A stretch of 64,000 bases of DNA. It comes from JACSRF01 sp964504445 (GTDB lineage Bacteria > Chloroflexota > Anaerolineae > Promineifilales > Promineifilaceae). A program made the translations under genes and the position numbers. The DNA is taken from NCBI GenBank assembly GCA_964504445.1, contig CAZDEO010000019.1, positions 1-64,000 of the forward strand, written 5' to 3'. A model generated the notes under the pieces. The model searched no databases and had not been told where the DNA came from. It saw only the letters and a list, made by a program, of their open reading frames with translations. How positions within the stretch are numbered: position 1 is the first letter of the stretch; each line of letters starts with the position of its first letter. Positions 41,073-49,376 of the stretch are shown here, piece after piece.

Positions 41073-41612
41073 ATGGCGCAGAACTCGAAAATGGAAGAAA
41101 CCTTTGGTGGGTACGTGTTGCACAACGTGCCCTTCCCCACGAACCTCAATGAAGAAACGCTGGCGGCTCTCAAAGAAATAGGACCAATTTTAATCGAGCA
41201 GCCTTATGCAATTACTTATTTGCACTCCTATGGGCAAGATTCGCCCTTTTTTGCCGGGTTGGCTAACGGCCGTTTCCTGGCCAGCCGCGACCCCACCACA
41301 GGCTACACCTACGCCAACCCGCGTAGCCACGACATGACCACCGGGGCAGAAACCGAATGGGTAGAGATTCAACCCGAAGGCACCGTCCACGCCTTTACCG
41401 TGTGCCACTTTGGCAGCGAAGAATTCTTACCCGAATGCCCCTTTGTGCTAGCCCTGATTGAGCTGCCCGGCGTGGACACCCTCTTTTTAGCCCGGCTCAT
41501 TGATGTAGACCCCCACGCCGCCAGCCTGGAGTGGATTGGCATGAAAGTGAAAGGGCGCTTCCGCCGCCTGAGCAAATTCAAGCCGACCGACGTGTACTTC
41601 TACCCGGTATAG
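41073..41612 (+). CDS. DUF35 OB-fold protein with zinc-ribbon cysteines lost
   Basis: A 179-residue member of the 'Zn-ribbon domain-containing OB-fold' (DUF35) family. The normal rubredoxin-like ribbon (CxxCG ... PPRxxCxxC) aligns with DPTTGYTYANPRSHDMTT, so all four ligands are replaced: Asp73, Thr76, Asp87, Thr90. The OB-fold part with EWVEIQPEGTVHAFTVCHF and LIELPGVDTLFLARLID is intact. In archaea DUF35 proteins bridge thiolase and HMG-CoA synthase and channel the CoA intermediate. Here it overlaps functionally with the preceding thiolase-like gene, from which it is separated by one base. Confidence 0.82.
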   Translation: MAQNSKMEETFGGYVLHNVPFPTNLNEETLAALKEIGPILIEQPYAITYLHSYGQDSPFFAGLANGRFLASRDPTTGYTYANPRSHDMTTGAETEWVEIQPEGTVHAFTVCHFGSEEFLPECPFVLALIELPGVDTLFLARLIDVDPHAASLEWIGMKVKGRFRRLSKFKPTDVYFYPV

Positions 41613-41621
41613 GCAAAATAG

Positions 41622-41664
41622 TTACAAGTTGTAAGAGGTAAATGATGTAACTTGCAACTTGTAA
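41622..41664. repeat. Intergenic hairpin between convergent operons
   Basis: TTACAAGTT (41622-41630) and AACTTGTAA (41656-41664) are exact complements across 25 bases, followed by further copies of the word (CTTGTAACTTGTAACC). The element separates the end of the CODH/ACS operon from the end of the kinase cluster, where termination from both sides is expected. Confidence 0.65.
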
Positions 41665-41677
41665 CTTGTAACCTGCT

Positions 41678-43663
41678 TTATTGACTTGCTTGCAACACCG
41701 CCCGCATCCCCGCCAAATTCGCAAACCAATCTTCACTGGTGTACTCTGGCAGCAGTATGGCAATCGCCGGAATGCGCTGGCTATCCAGCCAATTGGTGCC
41801 ATCGCCGTTTAACTCCTGATTTGTGAGGTTCTCAAAATCAGCGACCTGATAACCGGCAGCTAGGCCATACGTTTGCGACAAAGAGGCCGACACCAGGCTG
41901 CGGCTGCCACATGCCCCCGGCGAAGAAAGGCCATTGGTCGCCCGGGCTTCCCAAAAAACCACGGCTACCGGATTTTGCTGCGCAATAAAATCCCGCATGG
42001 CCCGGGTTTCCGGTTCGGAAAACGGGCTGGGGCCGCCGCTGCCGGGCACCGTATTGCCCCGCCATTTGGCGTTTTGTGTCCAGTCACATTCCCAGTTGCG
42101 GTTGAGGTCCACGCTGTTGGCGTTCAGGCGTCCGCTCAGGTTGCCAGGATCATACGGGCTGTCTGGGTTGGCGTTGGGAATGATAAACAGCGTAACTGTA
42201 TCCGGAATTTCCGATAAATTGATGGTGAAGTAATCTATAGCCCGCTCCGCCAGAGAAACGGTGGCCGGGGCAAAGCCCGCATGCAAACCACCAATGAAGA
42301 TGACGACCTTCTGCCCAGAACCAAAGCGCACGGCTTCAAGGGCATTGCCGCGGACCGAACGGCCGATTTCCAAAGTTTCCGGGCCGCGATCTGGCGTGGC
42401 GGTGGCGGGCGGGGTTTCCGTAGGGAAGGGCGTGGTTGTTGCGGTTGGGGGTGGCAGGGGCGTCAGCGTGGGCAACGGCGTGAAGGTTGGGATAGCGGTG
42501 GCGGTTGGCTGCAGAGTGGACGTTACCGCCCCAGCCACCCCCTCTTCGGGAACTGCGGTGGGTTGGTTGCGCGTGGGCAAGATTGTGGCCCCTTCACCAT
42601 CGTTGTCCAAATCAATAAACTGCCAAAGGGCTAAACCAAGTAAAACGAGGAATACCGGAATGGCCACCCACCACCAGGGGAACGGCCGTTTCCTATGCTG
42701 ACTTTCCCCGTTTGCTGCCGATCGCAGGACTCGGCCCTGGCTGATGGGCGTATTGCTGGCAGGCTGGGGCCGCCACACGCCGGAAGGAGACAAGTGCCCC
42801 CCTGCGCCTTCCGCTTCCAGCGCCTGATCCGTGAAGGCCAGCAGCTCTACGGCCGTTTGAAAGCGCTGGTTGGGGTCTTTTTGCAGGCAAATATCCACCA
42901 ACTGCTGCGTTTGAGAGGACAAATCACGCCGCATTTGCCCCACGGGCACAGGCTGCTCATAAACATGGGCGTGCAGCACGACCATGGGTTCCTGGGCCGT
43001 AAAAGGAGGGTGCCCCACCAGCATCTCGTACAGCACCACCCCCAGAGAGTAAATGTCGCTACGCGCGTCAGTCGCCTGACCACGCGCCTGTTCCGGAGCC
43101 ATGTAGTGGGGCGTGCCAATCAGCGAGCCGGTGCGGGTGATTTTGGGGCCGCTTTGCACGGCGGCAATGCCCAAATCCACTAAAACGGGCGTACCATCGG
43201 TGCGCAGCAAAATATTATTAGGCTTGATGTCCCGGTGCACAATTCCGGCCTGGTGTGCTTCACTCAAGGCGTCAGCCATCTGGCGGATGATGGCTAGAGC
43301 CTGAGCCGTGGGCATAAGCTTGCCTTGCTGTCCCAAATCTCGCAACACATCCCGCAAAGAACCGCCATCGACAAACTGCATGGCAATGTACGGCCGTCCC
43401 TCTTGCGTCAGTCCAATGTTGTACACCTGGATAATGTTAGGGTGGTGCAGTTGCGCCACGGTACGCGCTTCACGCCGGAAGCGGGCGACAAACTCCTCAT
43501 CCGCCGCCAACGCAGCTAACATGACCTTGATAGCTACCGGGCGCTGCAGATCAACATCGTGGGCCAGGTACACGTCCGCCATGCCGCCCCGCGCAAGGTG
43601 TTGGCGAATGGCATATTGGCCGATTTGTTGACCAACCAGGTGCTGGGGGTCGGAATCATTCAT
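41678..43663 (-). CDS. Ser/Thr protein kinase with carboxypeptidase-M14-like ectodomain
   Basis: A 661-residue transmembrane kinase. The N-terminal PknB-type domain has the Gly loop LARGGMADVYLA, Lys46 in VAIKVML, HRDIKPNN (Asp145), and DLG (163-165) in place of DFG. A single membrane segment (WWWVAIPVFLVLLGLALWQF) and a Thr/Pro-rich stalk follow. The ectodomain resembles zinc carboxypeptidases: GGLHAGF for HxxE, NSVDLNRNW for the Arg-binding motif, SEPETRAMRDF, and ILLPEYTSEDW. The HxxE Glu is not conserved and the second zinc His appears lost, so it likely binds peptides or peptidoglycan without cutting. The start at 43663 lies 4 bases after the upstream kinase stop. Confidence 0.88.
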   Translation of the reverse strand: MNDSDPQHLVGQQIGQYAIRQHLARGGMADVYLAHDVDLQRPVAIKVMLAALAADEEFVARFRREARTVAQLHHPNIIQVYNIGLTQEGRPYIAMQFVDGGSLRDVLRDLGQQGKLMPTAQALAIIRQMADALSEAHQAGIVHRDIKPNNILLRTDGTPVLVDLGIAAVQSGPKITRTGSLIGTPHYMAPEQARGQATDARSDIYSLGVVLYEMLVGHPPFTAQEPMVVLHAHVYEQPVPVGQMRRDLSSQTQQLVDICLQKDPNQRFQTAVELLAFTDQALEAEGAGGHLSPSGVWRPQPASNTPISQGRVLRSAANGESQHRKRPFPWWWVAIPVFLVLLGLALWQFIDLDNDGEGATILPTRNQPTAVPEEGVAGAVTSTLQPTATAIPTFTPLPTLTPLPPPTATTTPFPTETPPATATPDRGPETLEIGRSVRGNALEAVRFGSGQKVVIFIGGLHAGFAPATVSLAERAIDYFTINLSEIPDTVTLFIIPNANPDSPYDPGNLSGRLNANSVDLNRNWECDWTQNAKWRGNTVPGSGGPSPFSEPETRAMRDFIAQQNPVAVVFWEARATNGLSSPGACGSRSLVSASLSQTYGLAAGYQVADFENLTNQELNGDGTNWLDSQRIPAIAILLPEYTSEDWFANLAGMRAVLQASQ

Positions 43664-43667
43664 GAAG

Positions 43668-45347
43668 TTATTCGGCTCTAGCAACCCAACCTCCTGTCGT
43701 GGCAAATAAGACGTAATTTCTTGCCCCATTTTCATAAAAATAAAATATCAGCCCATTGCGGAAATCCTGCACGGCAAACTGGCTGGCATTGGCTTCTGCT
43801 TCCAGCGGATTGCCCAGGCGAGAACGCACGTCAGCATTGGTGTTCCAAAAATAGCCAAAGGCGCCTTTGAGCAAGGGGCTATCATAGTAACCTTGCGGCG
43901 CGGTATTTGCCGCAAAGGAGGCATAGGTGCTGTTGTCGTATAGAAAATAGACGCGGTCGGCGTCTTCCCGCCACACGGCCAGGCCATTCTGGTAACGCTG
44001 GTAGGCGGCATTAGGGCGATTTTCCTGGTTCAGGGGACAACCCAACTGCTGCTCGTATTGGGCATAGAGCGTGGTGCCCCAGCGGTCGCCAGGACCAAGC
44101 TGGCAAGCGGGAAGGACTTCCAGGGTTACAAGGGTGGGCGCAGGGGTAATTACCAAGATGACCCTGGTGGGCACGGCCGTTGCCGTGGCCGTGGGTTCCG
44201 GCGTGGGCGTGGGCGTGGGTGTGGATGTGGGGCGAGGCGTATTGGTGGGTAGGGCTGCCTGTAGGGTAGAAGTCGCTACTGGGGCGTCGCCAGAAATGGT
44301 ATCTTGTGTTGTAGACACGGCCGTTTCTGCTGCCAGGCGGTTACTAGCCACCGACGTAGCTAATGGCGCCTCCCCTGCGGCAATTGCCCGCAAACCCAGC
44401 CAACTCAGGAAAATGACCAGCATAATGGCTGCCCCAGCCAACGCCCAACGGTACTGCGCCCAACCGGCAGCGGGCACGGCCGTTCTGGCGGGTGTCGCCT
44501 CGCCTTGTTCCTGGGCCAGTGCCAGATCCAACTGCGCCAGCAATGCGACCATATCCGGAAAACGCCCTTCTGGCTCTTTGTGCAGGCACGTATTGACCAG
44601 ATCCACCGTTGCCGGAGCCAGACCAGGCCGCACTTGCTCCAGTGGAGGTGGTGTAACGCGGAGATGCTGATCTAACACCGCCAGCCGATCTTGCCCGGAA
44701 AACGGCCGTTGCCCGGCCAACATCTCGTACAGCATCACGCCAAAAGCATACATGTCCGCACGGGCATCTAGCGCTTTGCCCCGCACCTGTTCCGGAGCCA
44801 TGTAATAAGGTGTTCCCAACATCTGGCCCGTGCGCGTCAGCCGCGTGGCTTCAGTTACGGCTACAATCCCCAAATCAGCCACCACCAACGTACCATCTTC
44901 CCGCAGTAAAATATTGGACGGTTTCAGATCCCGGTGTACCATGCCGGCACGGTGAATGGCCTGCAGCGCCACCGCCACCTGACGCAGCAAATTAAGGACC
45001 TGGACCGGGGAAAACGGCCGTGCCTGCTGCGTTTCTCGCCGAATCAAATCTTCCAGGGAGCCACCCGCCATGTACTCCATAGCCAAGAAGGGACGGCCGT
45101 CGGGCATCTGCCCCACGTCAAACACCTGTACGACGTGGCGGTGCTGCAGCCGTGCCGCCGCCCGCGCCTCCCGTTGGAAACGCGCCCGAATTTCCGCGCT
45201 ACGCATATACTGGGTCAACATCAATTTCAGGCAAATGTCCCGCCCCAGTTCCAGGTCGTGGGCCAGGTACACGTCGGCCATGCCGCCTCTGGCCAGGTGG
45301 CGCAAAATACGATAGCGTCCAACTTGTTGTCCCATCAATGTGTCCAT
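43668..45347 (-). CDS. Ser/Thr protein kinase with LGFP-like ectodomain
   Basis: A 559-residue membrane kinase. The catalytic domain (LARGGMADVYLAHD, Lys41 in ICLKLML, HRDLKPSN, VADLGIVAV) is followed by a membrane segment (YRWALAGAAIMLVIFLSWLG) and a TPTPTPTPEPTATA stalk. The last ~150 residues have repeated W/Y/G segments (PGDRWGTTLYAQYEQQLGCP, FGYFWNTNADVRSRLGNPL, VQDFRNGLIFYF) that recall LGFP-type repeats, which are thought to bind the cell wall. It uses DLG in the activation loop. Four bases separate it from the downstream kinase gene. Confidence 0.86.
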   Translation of the reverse strand: MDTLMGQQVGRYRILRHLARGGMADVYLAHDLELGRDICLKLMLTQYMRSAEIRARFQREARAAARLQHRHVVQVFDVGQMPDGRPFLAMEYMAGGSLEDLIRRETQQARPFSPVQVLNLLRQVAVALQAIHRAGMVHRDLKPSNILLREDGTLVVADLGIVAVTEATRLTRTGQMLGTPYYMAPEQVRGKALDARADMYAFGVMLYEMLAGQRPFSGQDRLAVLDQHLRVTPPPLEQVRPGLAPATVDLVNTCLHKEPEGRFPDMVALLAQLDLALAQEQGEATPARTAVPAAGWAQYRWALAGAAIMLVIFLSWLGLRAIAAGEAPLATSVASNRLAAETAVSTTQDTISGDAPVATSTLQAALPTNTPRPTSTPTPTPTPEPTATATAVPTRVILVITPAPTLVTLEVLPACQLGPGDRWGTTLYAQYEQQLGCPLNQENRPNAAYQRYQNGLAVWREDADRVYFLYDNSTYASFAANTAPQGYYDSPLLKGAFGYFWNTNADVRSRLGNPLEAEANASQFAVQDFRNGLIFYFYENGARNYVLFATTGGWVARAE

Positions 45348-45491
45348 TTTACCGTCCCCCGCGCGGCTGGTAATCGGGAATGCCGTTACAGGTTAATTGC
45401 GTCACCCCTGGGCCATCGTGACGCGGCAAACAAATCTCTCTATCACGGTGCAGTGATGGTCTAGTTGCTGACCGGTGAGTTTGTCGAACAT

Positions 45492-47291
45492 TTAGTTGAG
45501 ACCGTCAAAGTAAACGGCCGTGACCTCATCAACTATCACTTGCCCACTTTTTGCCATAAATGCAAATCTCCATCTGGCATCAGCCAGATCCCTATCCGCA
45601 ACATAAATACTGCTAAATTCATATTGGTGAACAGCAAAAGAATCTGGCTCATCTTTCGGCCAAACGCGCAAAATCAGGGAACCGTCGTTATCGATGCCCA
45701 GAAAAACATAGTACCAGGAATGGGGCCTCCAAGACAGATCAGAGCCTGTCTGAAATTCTTGACCATTTGGCATATAACCCACCACTCTTTCAGGGTATAG
45801 GGTGTAAGGGTCAATTGACAACCCATAACCAAGATAGCTAGTTGAATTGACATCACCATCAAACAGGAAAATACGCGCCTCTGTGCCCACAGCATACTTA
45901 AACAAGCAAAGCACACCCTGACCACCCGTAAAAACTCTTTGCCACTGGAGGCTTGATTGCCAACCACCAGTTCCCTGAATGGATGCTTCCCCATCAGCTA
46001 GAGAGACATGCAATGGTGAAGAACGAAGCCAATACTCAGGCATTGAGTTGAAAGAAATAGGTGCGCTAAACTGGGGAGACACCAGAACTCCCTCCCATAT
46101 CTCATGACCCTGACCTGAAACTCCCCCCTGCTCTTGTTTTAGGACTGCTACAGCAAAAGGACTCTGAACAGTTTCCTGACCATCCCTATTCCTCAGCACG
46201 ATCGCGGCAATCACCCCAGCAGCAATTAAGAAAATTACTCCAATAGCCCAGGCCCTTTGTTTGTGAAACACTGTTCTGGGTTTCTTATCTGCTGGCATTG
46301 TGGGCATGTCGAGTACAAAGCTGTTGTCTACCTGAAACGCAGTTCTTTCATGCGTCGTTTGCACGATAGTTGCCCCATTGTCTATCTCATGCAGAATCGC
46401 ATTCTCCACAACTGTACGATCCGAAGGAAGATTTTGCCGATCTGTTTGGGGCTGTAACTGCGGAGTCACGGGGGTTTCTGGCAAAGAGACGGCCGTTTCC
46501 AATGCCCGCATGAAATCAACGGCCGTGGCAAAGCGATCATCTGGTTCTTTGGCCAGGCCTCGCATCAAGACCTCATCTACAGCCTGTGGCAGTTCGGGGT
46601 TTCCCTCTAAAATATGCGGAACCGGCTCCAACACGTGCTTGAAAGCTTGCCCCATGGGTGTTTCCGCTTCGTAAGGCTGCCGCCCGGTCAGCATTTCAAA
46701 GACGATGACGGCCAGGGTGTAAATATCGGAACGGCCGTCCAGCTTTTGCCCTTTCACCTGTTCCGGGCTCATATAAGCAGGCGTGCCAATAATGCTGCTG
46801 CCGGTAATCGTCGCCGTAGCCTCGGCCAGCTTGGCAATGCCAAAATCCGCCAGGTAAGGATCGCCATACTGGTCGAACAAAATGTTCCCCGGCTTCAAGT
46901 CGCGGTGAATTACCCCCTGGCTGTGAGCACGATCCAGAGCATGGGCAATACGCATTAAAATTTCTGCTACCTTGTTTGGGGACAAAGAGCCTTGTTGCAG
47001 TAAATCAGCCAGCGATCCACCCGGCATGTAGCGCATGACCAGATATGGCTGTTCCTCTTCTTCGCCAAAATCATGTACAGGCACAATAGCCGGATGTTCT
47101 AAATTGGCGATAACCTGCGCCTCTCGCTCAAAACGGGCGCGAAAAGTGGGATCATGGGTAAACTGCCGCGGCAGCACCTTGATGGCTACCTGGCGATTGA
47201 AACGGGGATCATGGGCCAGGTAAACGGTAGCCATACCGCCACGGCCTATTTCTTTTAAGATTTCGTAACGACCAAAATTTTTTTCGACCAC
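45492..47291 (-). CDS. Ser/Thr protein kinase with LamG-like ectodomain
   Basis: A kinase of 600 codons: YEILKEIGRGGMATVYLAHD, Lys in VAIKVLP, HRDLKPGN, canonical DFGIAKL, GTPAYMSPEQVKG. After a membrane segment (WAIGVIFLIAAGVIAAIVL) comes a ~190-residue beta-rich domain with WQSSLQWQRVF, SYLGYGLSIDP, WRPHSWYYVFLGIDNDGSL and WRFAFMAKSGQVIVDEV, which looks like a concanavalin/LamG-type jelly roll. The start is a GTG at 47291 preceded by AAGGA, since the frame's first Met would overlap the upstream gene by 86 bases. The ectodomain DNA (45.53-46.48 kb) is more AT-rich than its surroundings and lacks the ACGGCCGT word. Confidence 0.85.
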   Translation of the reverse strand: MVEKNFGRYEILKEIGRGGMATVYLAHDPRFNRQVAIKVLPRQFTHDPTFRARFEREAQVIANLEHPAIVPVHDFGEEEEQPYLVMRYMPGGSLADLLQQGSLSPNKVAEILMRIAHALDRAHSQGVIHRDLKPGNILFDQYGDPYLADFGIAKLAEATATITGSSIIGTPAYMSPEQVKGQKLDGRSDIYTLAVIVFEMLTGRQPYEAETPMGQAFKHVLEPVPHILEGNPELPQAVDEVLMRGLAKEPDDRFATAVDFMRALETAVSLPETPVTPQLQPQTDRQNLPSDRTVVENAILHEIDNGATIVQTTHERTAFQVDNSFVLDMPTMPADKKPRTVFHKQRAWAIGVIFLIAAGVIAAIVLRNRDGQETVQSPFAVAVLKQEQGGVSGQGHEIWEGVLVSPQFSAPISFNSMPEYWLRSSPLHVSLADGEASIQGTGGWQSSLQWQRVFTGGQGVLCLFKYAVGTEARIFLFDGDVNSTSYLGYGLSIDPYTLYPERVVGYMPNGQEFQTGSDLSWRPHSWYYVFLGIDNDGSLILRVWPKDEPDSFAVHQYEFSSIYVADRDLADARWRFAFMAKSGQVIVDEVTAVYFDGLN

Positions 47292-47310
47292 AACTGCCCT
47301 GTCCTTTTCG

Positions 47311-49359
47311 CTAGTTGAACTTATAAGCTGTTTGCCAGGTCTGGCGTACATCGTTGCTGCGGCGAGACATGACCACCACCCAACGGCCGTCCCCATAAGC
47401 CAGGCTCGTTACGTCAAAGCCCTCACGCCACTTTTCTTCGATAAATTCCTTGGGAAAATTGGGGGCTACATGCCAGGTTTGAAAATCGGCATCCTCGCTG
47501 TAGCTGTAGGACATCACCACCGCCCAACGGCCGTCCCCATAAGCCAGGCTGGTCACGTCAAAACCTTCGTGCCACTTGGTTTCGATAAACTCTCTAGGAA
47601 ATTCCGGGCTAGCGTGCCAGGTCTGAACATCCTCCCCGACACTGCGCGACATCACCACTGCCCAACGGCCGTCGCCATAGACCAGGTTGGTCACGCCAAA
47701 GCCCTCACGCCACTTCTGCTCAATAAATACTGCGGGGAATTCCGGATCAACGTGCCAGGTCTGAAAATCGGCCGCTGCGTTACGCGTCATCATCACCACC
47801 CAACGGCCGTCGCCATAAGCCAGATTGGTTACGTCAAAACCGCTCTCCCAGCGCTCCTCAATAAATTCTCGGGGAAAGTTCAGATTAGCGTGCCAGGTTT
47901 GCGTGCCGGCGCCAGGCTCTTGCGACATGACCACCGCCCAAACGCCATTGCCATAGGTCAGGTCTGTGGCATCAAAGCCCTGCGCCCAATGCTCTTCGAT
48001 AAACGCCTTCAAAACAACGCTACCCGACCCTCCTCCAGCGGCTAGTGCGGGCTGTTCACCCGGCCCTGGGTTATTCCTCGTCCCTAACCAAACACCCCCC
48101 CCAACGGCCGTAAGCACTGCCAAAGCCACGACGGCCCACATCCATCCGCCAATGGGGCGAGTCACCTGCGGCTTTTCCACTTCTACAGGGGATGGCGTCA
48201 CCAGCGAACGAGGCGCCAACGGGCCGATCCCGGCAATTTCCCCTGACTCTTGCTCAACAATAAATACTTCGTCCTCCACCACGGTTGCTTCCCAAAGATC
48301 TGGTGGCGGCGAAGGTTGTTGACCCGTATCTACCAGGGTGGTTTCGCCTCTGTAAGCTGGTGGCGTTTCGGGTTCAGGCATAACTTCCGTAGGCTCTAAT
48401 CGGTTTACGGGAGGGGCTGATTGCGCAGAAACGGCCGTTTCCCCCTTATCCTCTTCCGCAGCCAAGCGACCGTCCTCTTCTCGCACCGCTTCCTGCTGCA
48501 CCTGCTGCACCACTTCTGGTGGCAGCACCGCCTCTTGGGTGGGTAAATCCCTCTGCACCAGGCCTACCAAAGCTTCCGCCATCTGGCTGGCTGTGCTAAA
48601 CCGCTCATCCCGGTTCTTGGCCATAGCGTGAGAAATCACCCTGTCGCAGTTTGGCGGCAAGTCAGGCCGGTACGCGGAAACCAGCGGAATAGGAGACAAA
48701 ATGTGGGCAACTAACTGCTTGGCTGGGGTATTGGCCTCAAAAGGCAGCCGCCCGGTAAGCATTTGGAAGAGAATAATACCCAGCGCATACACGTCGGAAC
48801 GGCCGTCAATGGTCAAATTGCCCTGCGCCTGTTCCGGACTCATGTAGGCTGGCGTGCCAATTATCGCCGTGCCCGTCAGAGTCGCCGTCGCCTCCGCCAG
48901 CTTAGCAATGCCAAAATCCGACAAAAAAGCATTGTCCCGGTCATCAAACAAGATATTGCCCGGCTTCAGGTCACGATGCACCACACCCCGGCTATGGGAA
49001 TAATCCAGCGCATCTCCCAACCGGCGCAGCACGTCTACCACCTGCGGCAGCGGCAGCGCCCCCTGCTGCAAGCGCTCTGTCAACGATCCACCAGACATAT
49101 AGCGCATCACTAAAAATGGCTGACCATCAACTTCACCAAAATCATAAACTGGCACAATAGCCGTGTGTTCCAGCCGGGCAATGGTGCGCGCCTCGCGGTT
49201 AAACCGTTCCAAAAAAGTATAATCGTGGAGAAATTGGCGGGGCAACACCTTTAGCGCCACCTGGCGGTCAAAGCGGGGATCATGAGCCAAGTAAACGGTA
49301 GCCATCCCTCCGCGCCCCAACTCTCGCACAATCTGGTAACGGTCAATTTTCTCACTCAT
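47311..49359 (-). CDS. Ser/Thr protein kinase with five-repeat ectodomain (DUF7477-like)
   Basis: A 682-residue kinase with a canonical domain (LGRGGMATVYLAHDPRF, VALKVLP, HRDLKPGN, DFGIAKL), a cytoplasmic Glu-rich linker, a membrane segment near residues 404-426, then five tandem repeats of ~44-47 residues. Each repeat reads like W-x-x-GFDVTSLAYGDGRWAVVMS, then QTWH and FPREFIE. The pattern resembles the DUF7477 beta repeat known after bacterial kinase domains. The repeats are so similar in DNA that they form direct repeats at 47330-48010. It and the 45492 gene belong to the DFG subgroup and are closest to each other. Confidence 0.88.
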   Translation of the reverse strand: MSEKIDRYQIVRELGRGGMATVYLAHDPRFDRQVALKVLPRQFLHDYTFLERFNREARTIARLEHTAIVPVYDFGEVDGQPFLVMRYMSGGSLTERLQQGALPLPQVVDVLRRLGDALDYSHSRGVVHRDLKPGNILFDDRDNAFLSDFGIAKLAEATATLTGTAIIGTPAYMSPEQAQGNLTIDGRSDVYALGIILFQMLTGRLPFEANTPAKQLVAHILSPIPLVSAYRPDLPPNCDRVISHAMAKNRDERFSTASQMAEALVGLVQRDLPTQEAVLPPEVVQQVQQEAVREEDGRLAAEEDKGETAVSAQSAPPVNRLEPTEVMPEPETPPAYRGETTLVDTGQQPSPPPDLWEATVVEDEVFIVEQESGEIAGIGPLAPRSLVTPSPVEVEKPQVTRPIGGWMWAVVALAVLTAVGGGVWLGTRNNPGPGEQPALAAGGGSGSVVLKAFIEEHWAQGFDATDLTYGNGVWAVVMSQEPGAGTQTWHANLNFPREFIEERWESGFDVTNLAYGDGRWVVMMTRNAAADFQTWHVDPEFPAVFIEQKWREGFGVTNLVYGDGRWAVVMSRSVGEDVQTWHASPEFPREFIETKWHEGFDVTSLAYGDGRWAVVMSYSYSEDADFQTWHVAPNFPKEFIEEKWREGFDVTSLAYGDGRWVVVMSRRSNDVRQTWQTAYKFN

Positions 49360-49376
49360 TTCTTCACCTGTAGCCG

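Noticed and set aside
47330..48010. Regularly spaced direct repeats that could suggest a CRISPR array
   Set aside because: Period is about 130-140 bases and the repeats are in frame in a kinase ectodomain; there are no unrelated spacers and no cas genes.
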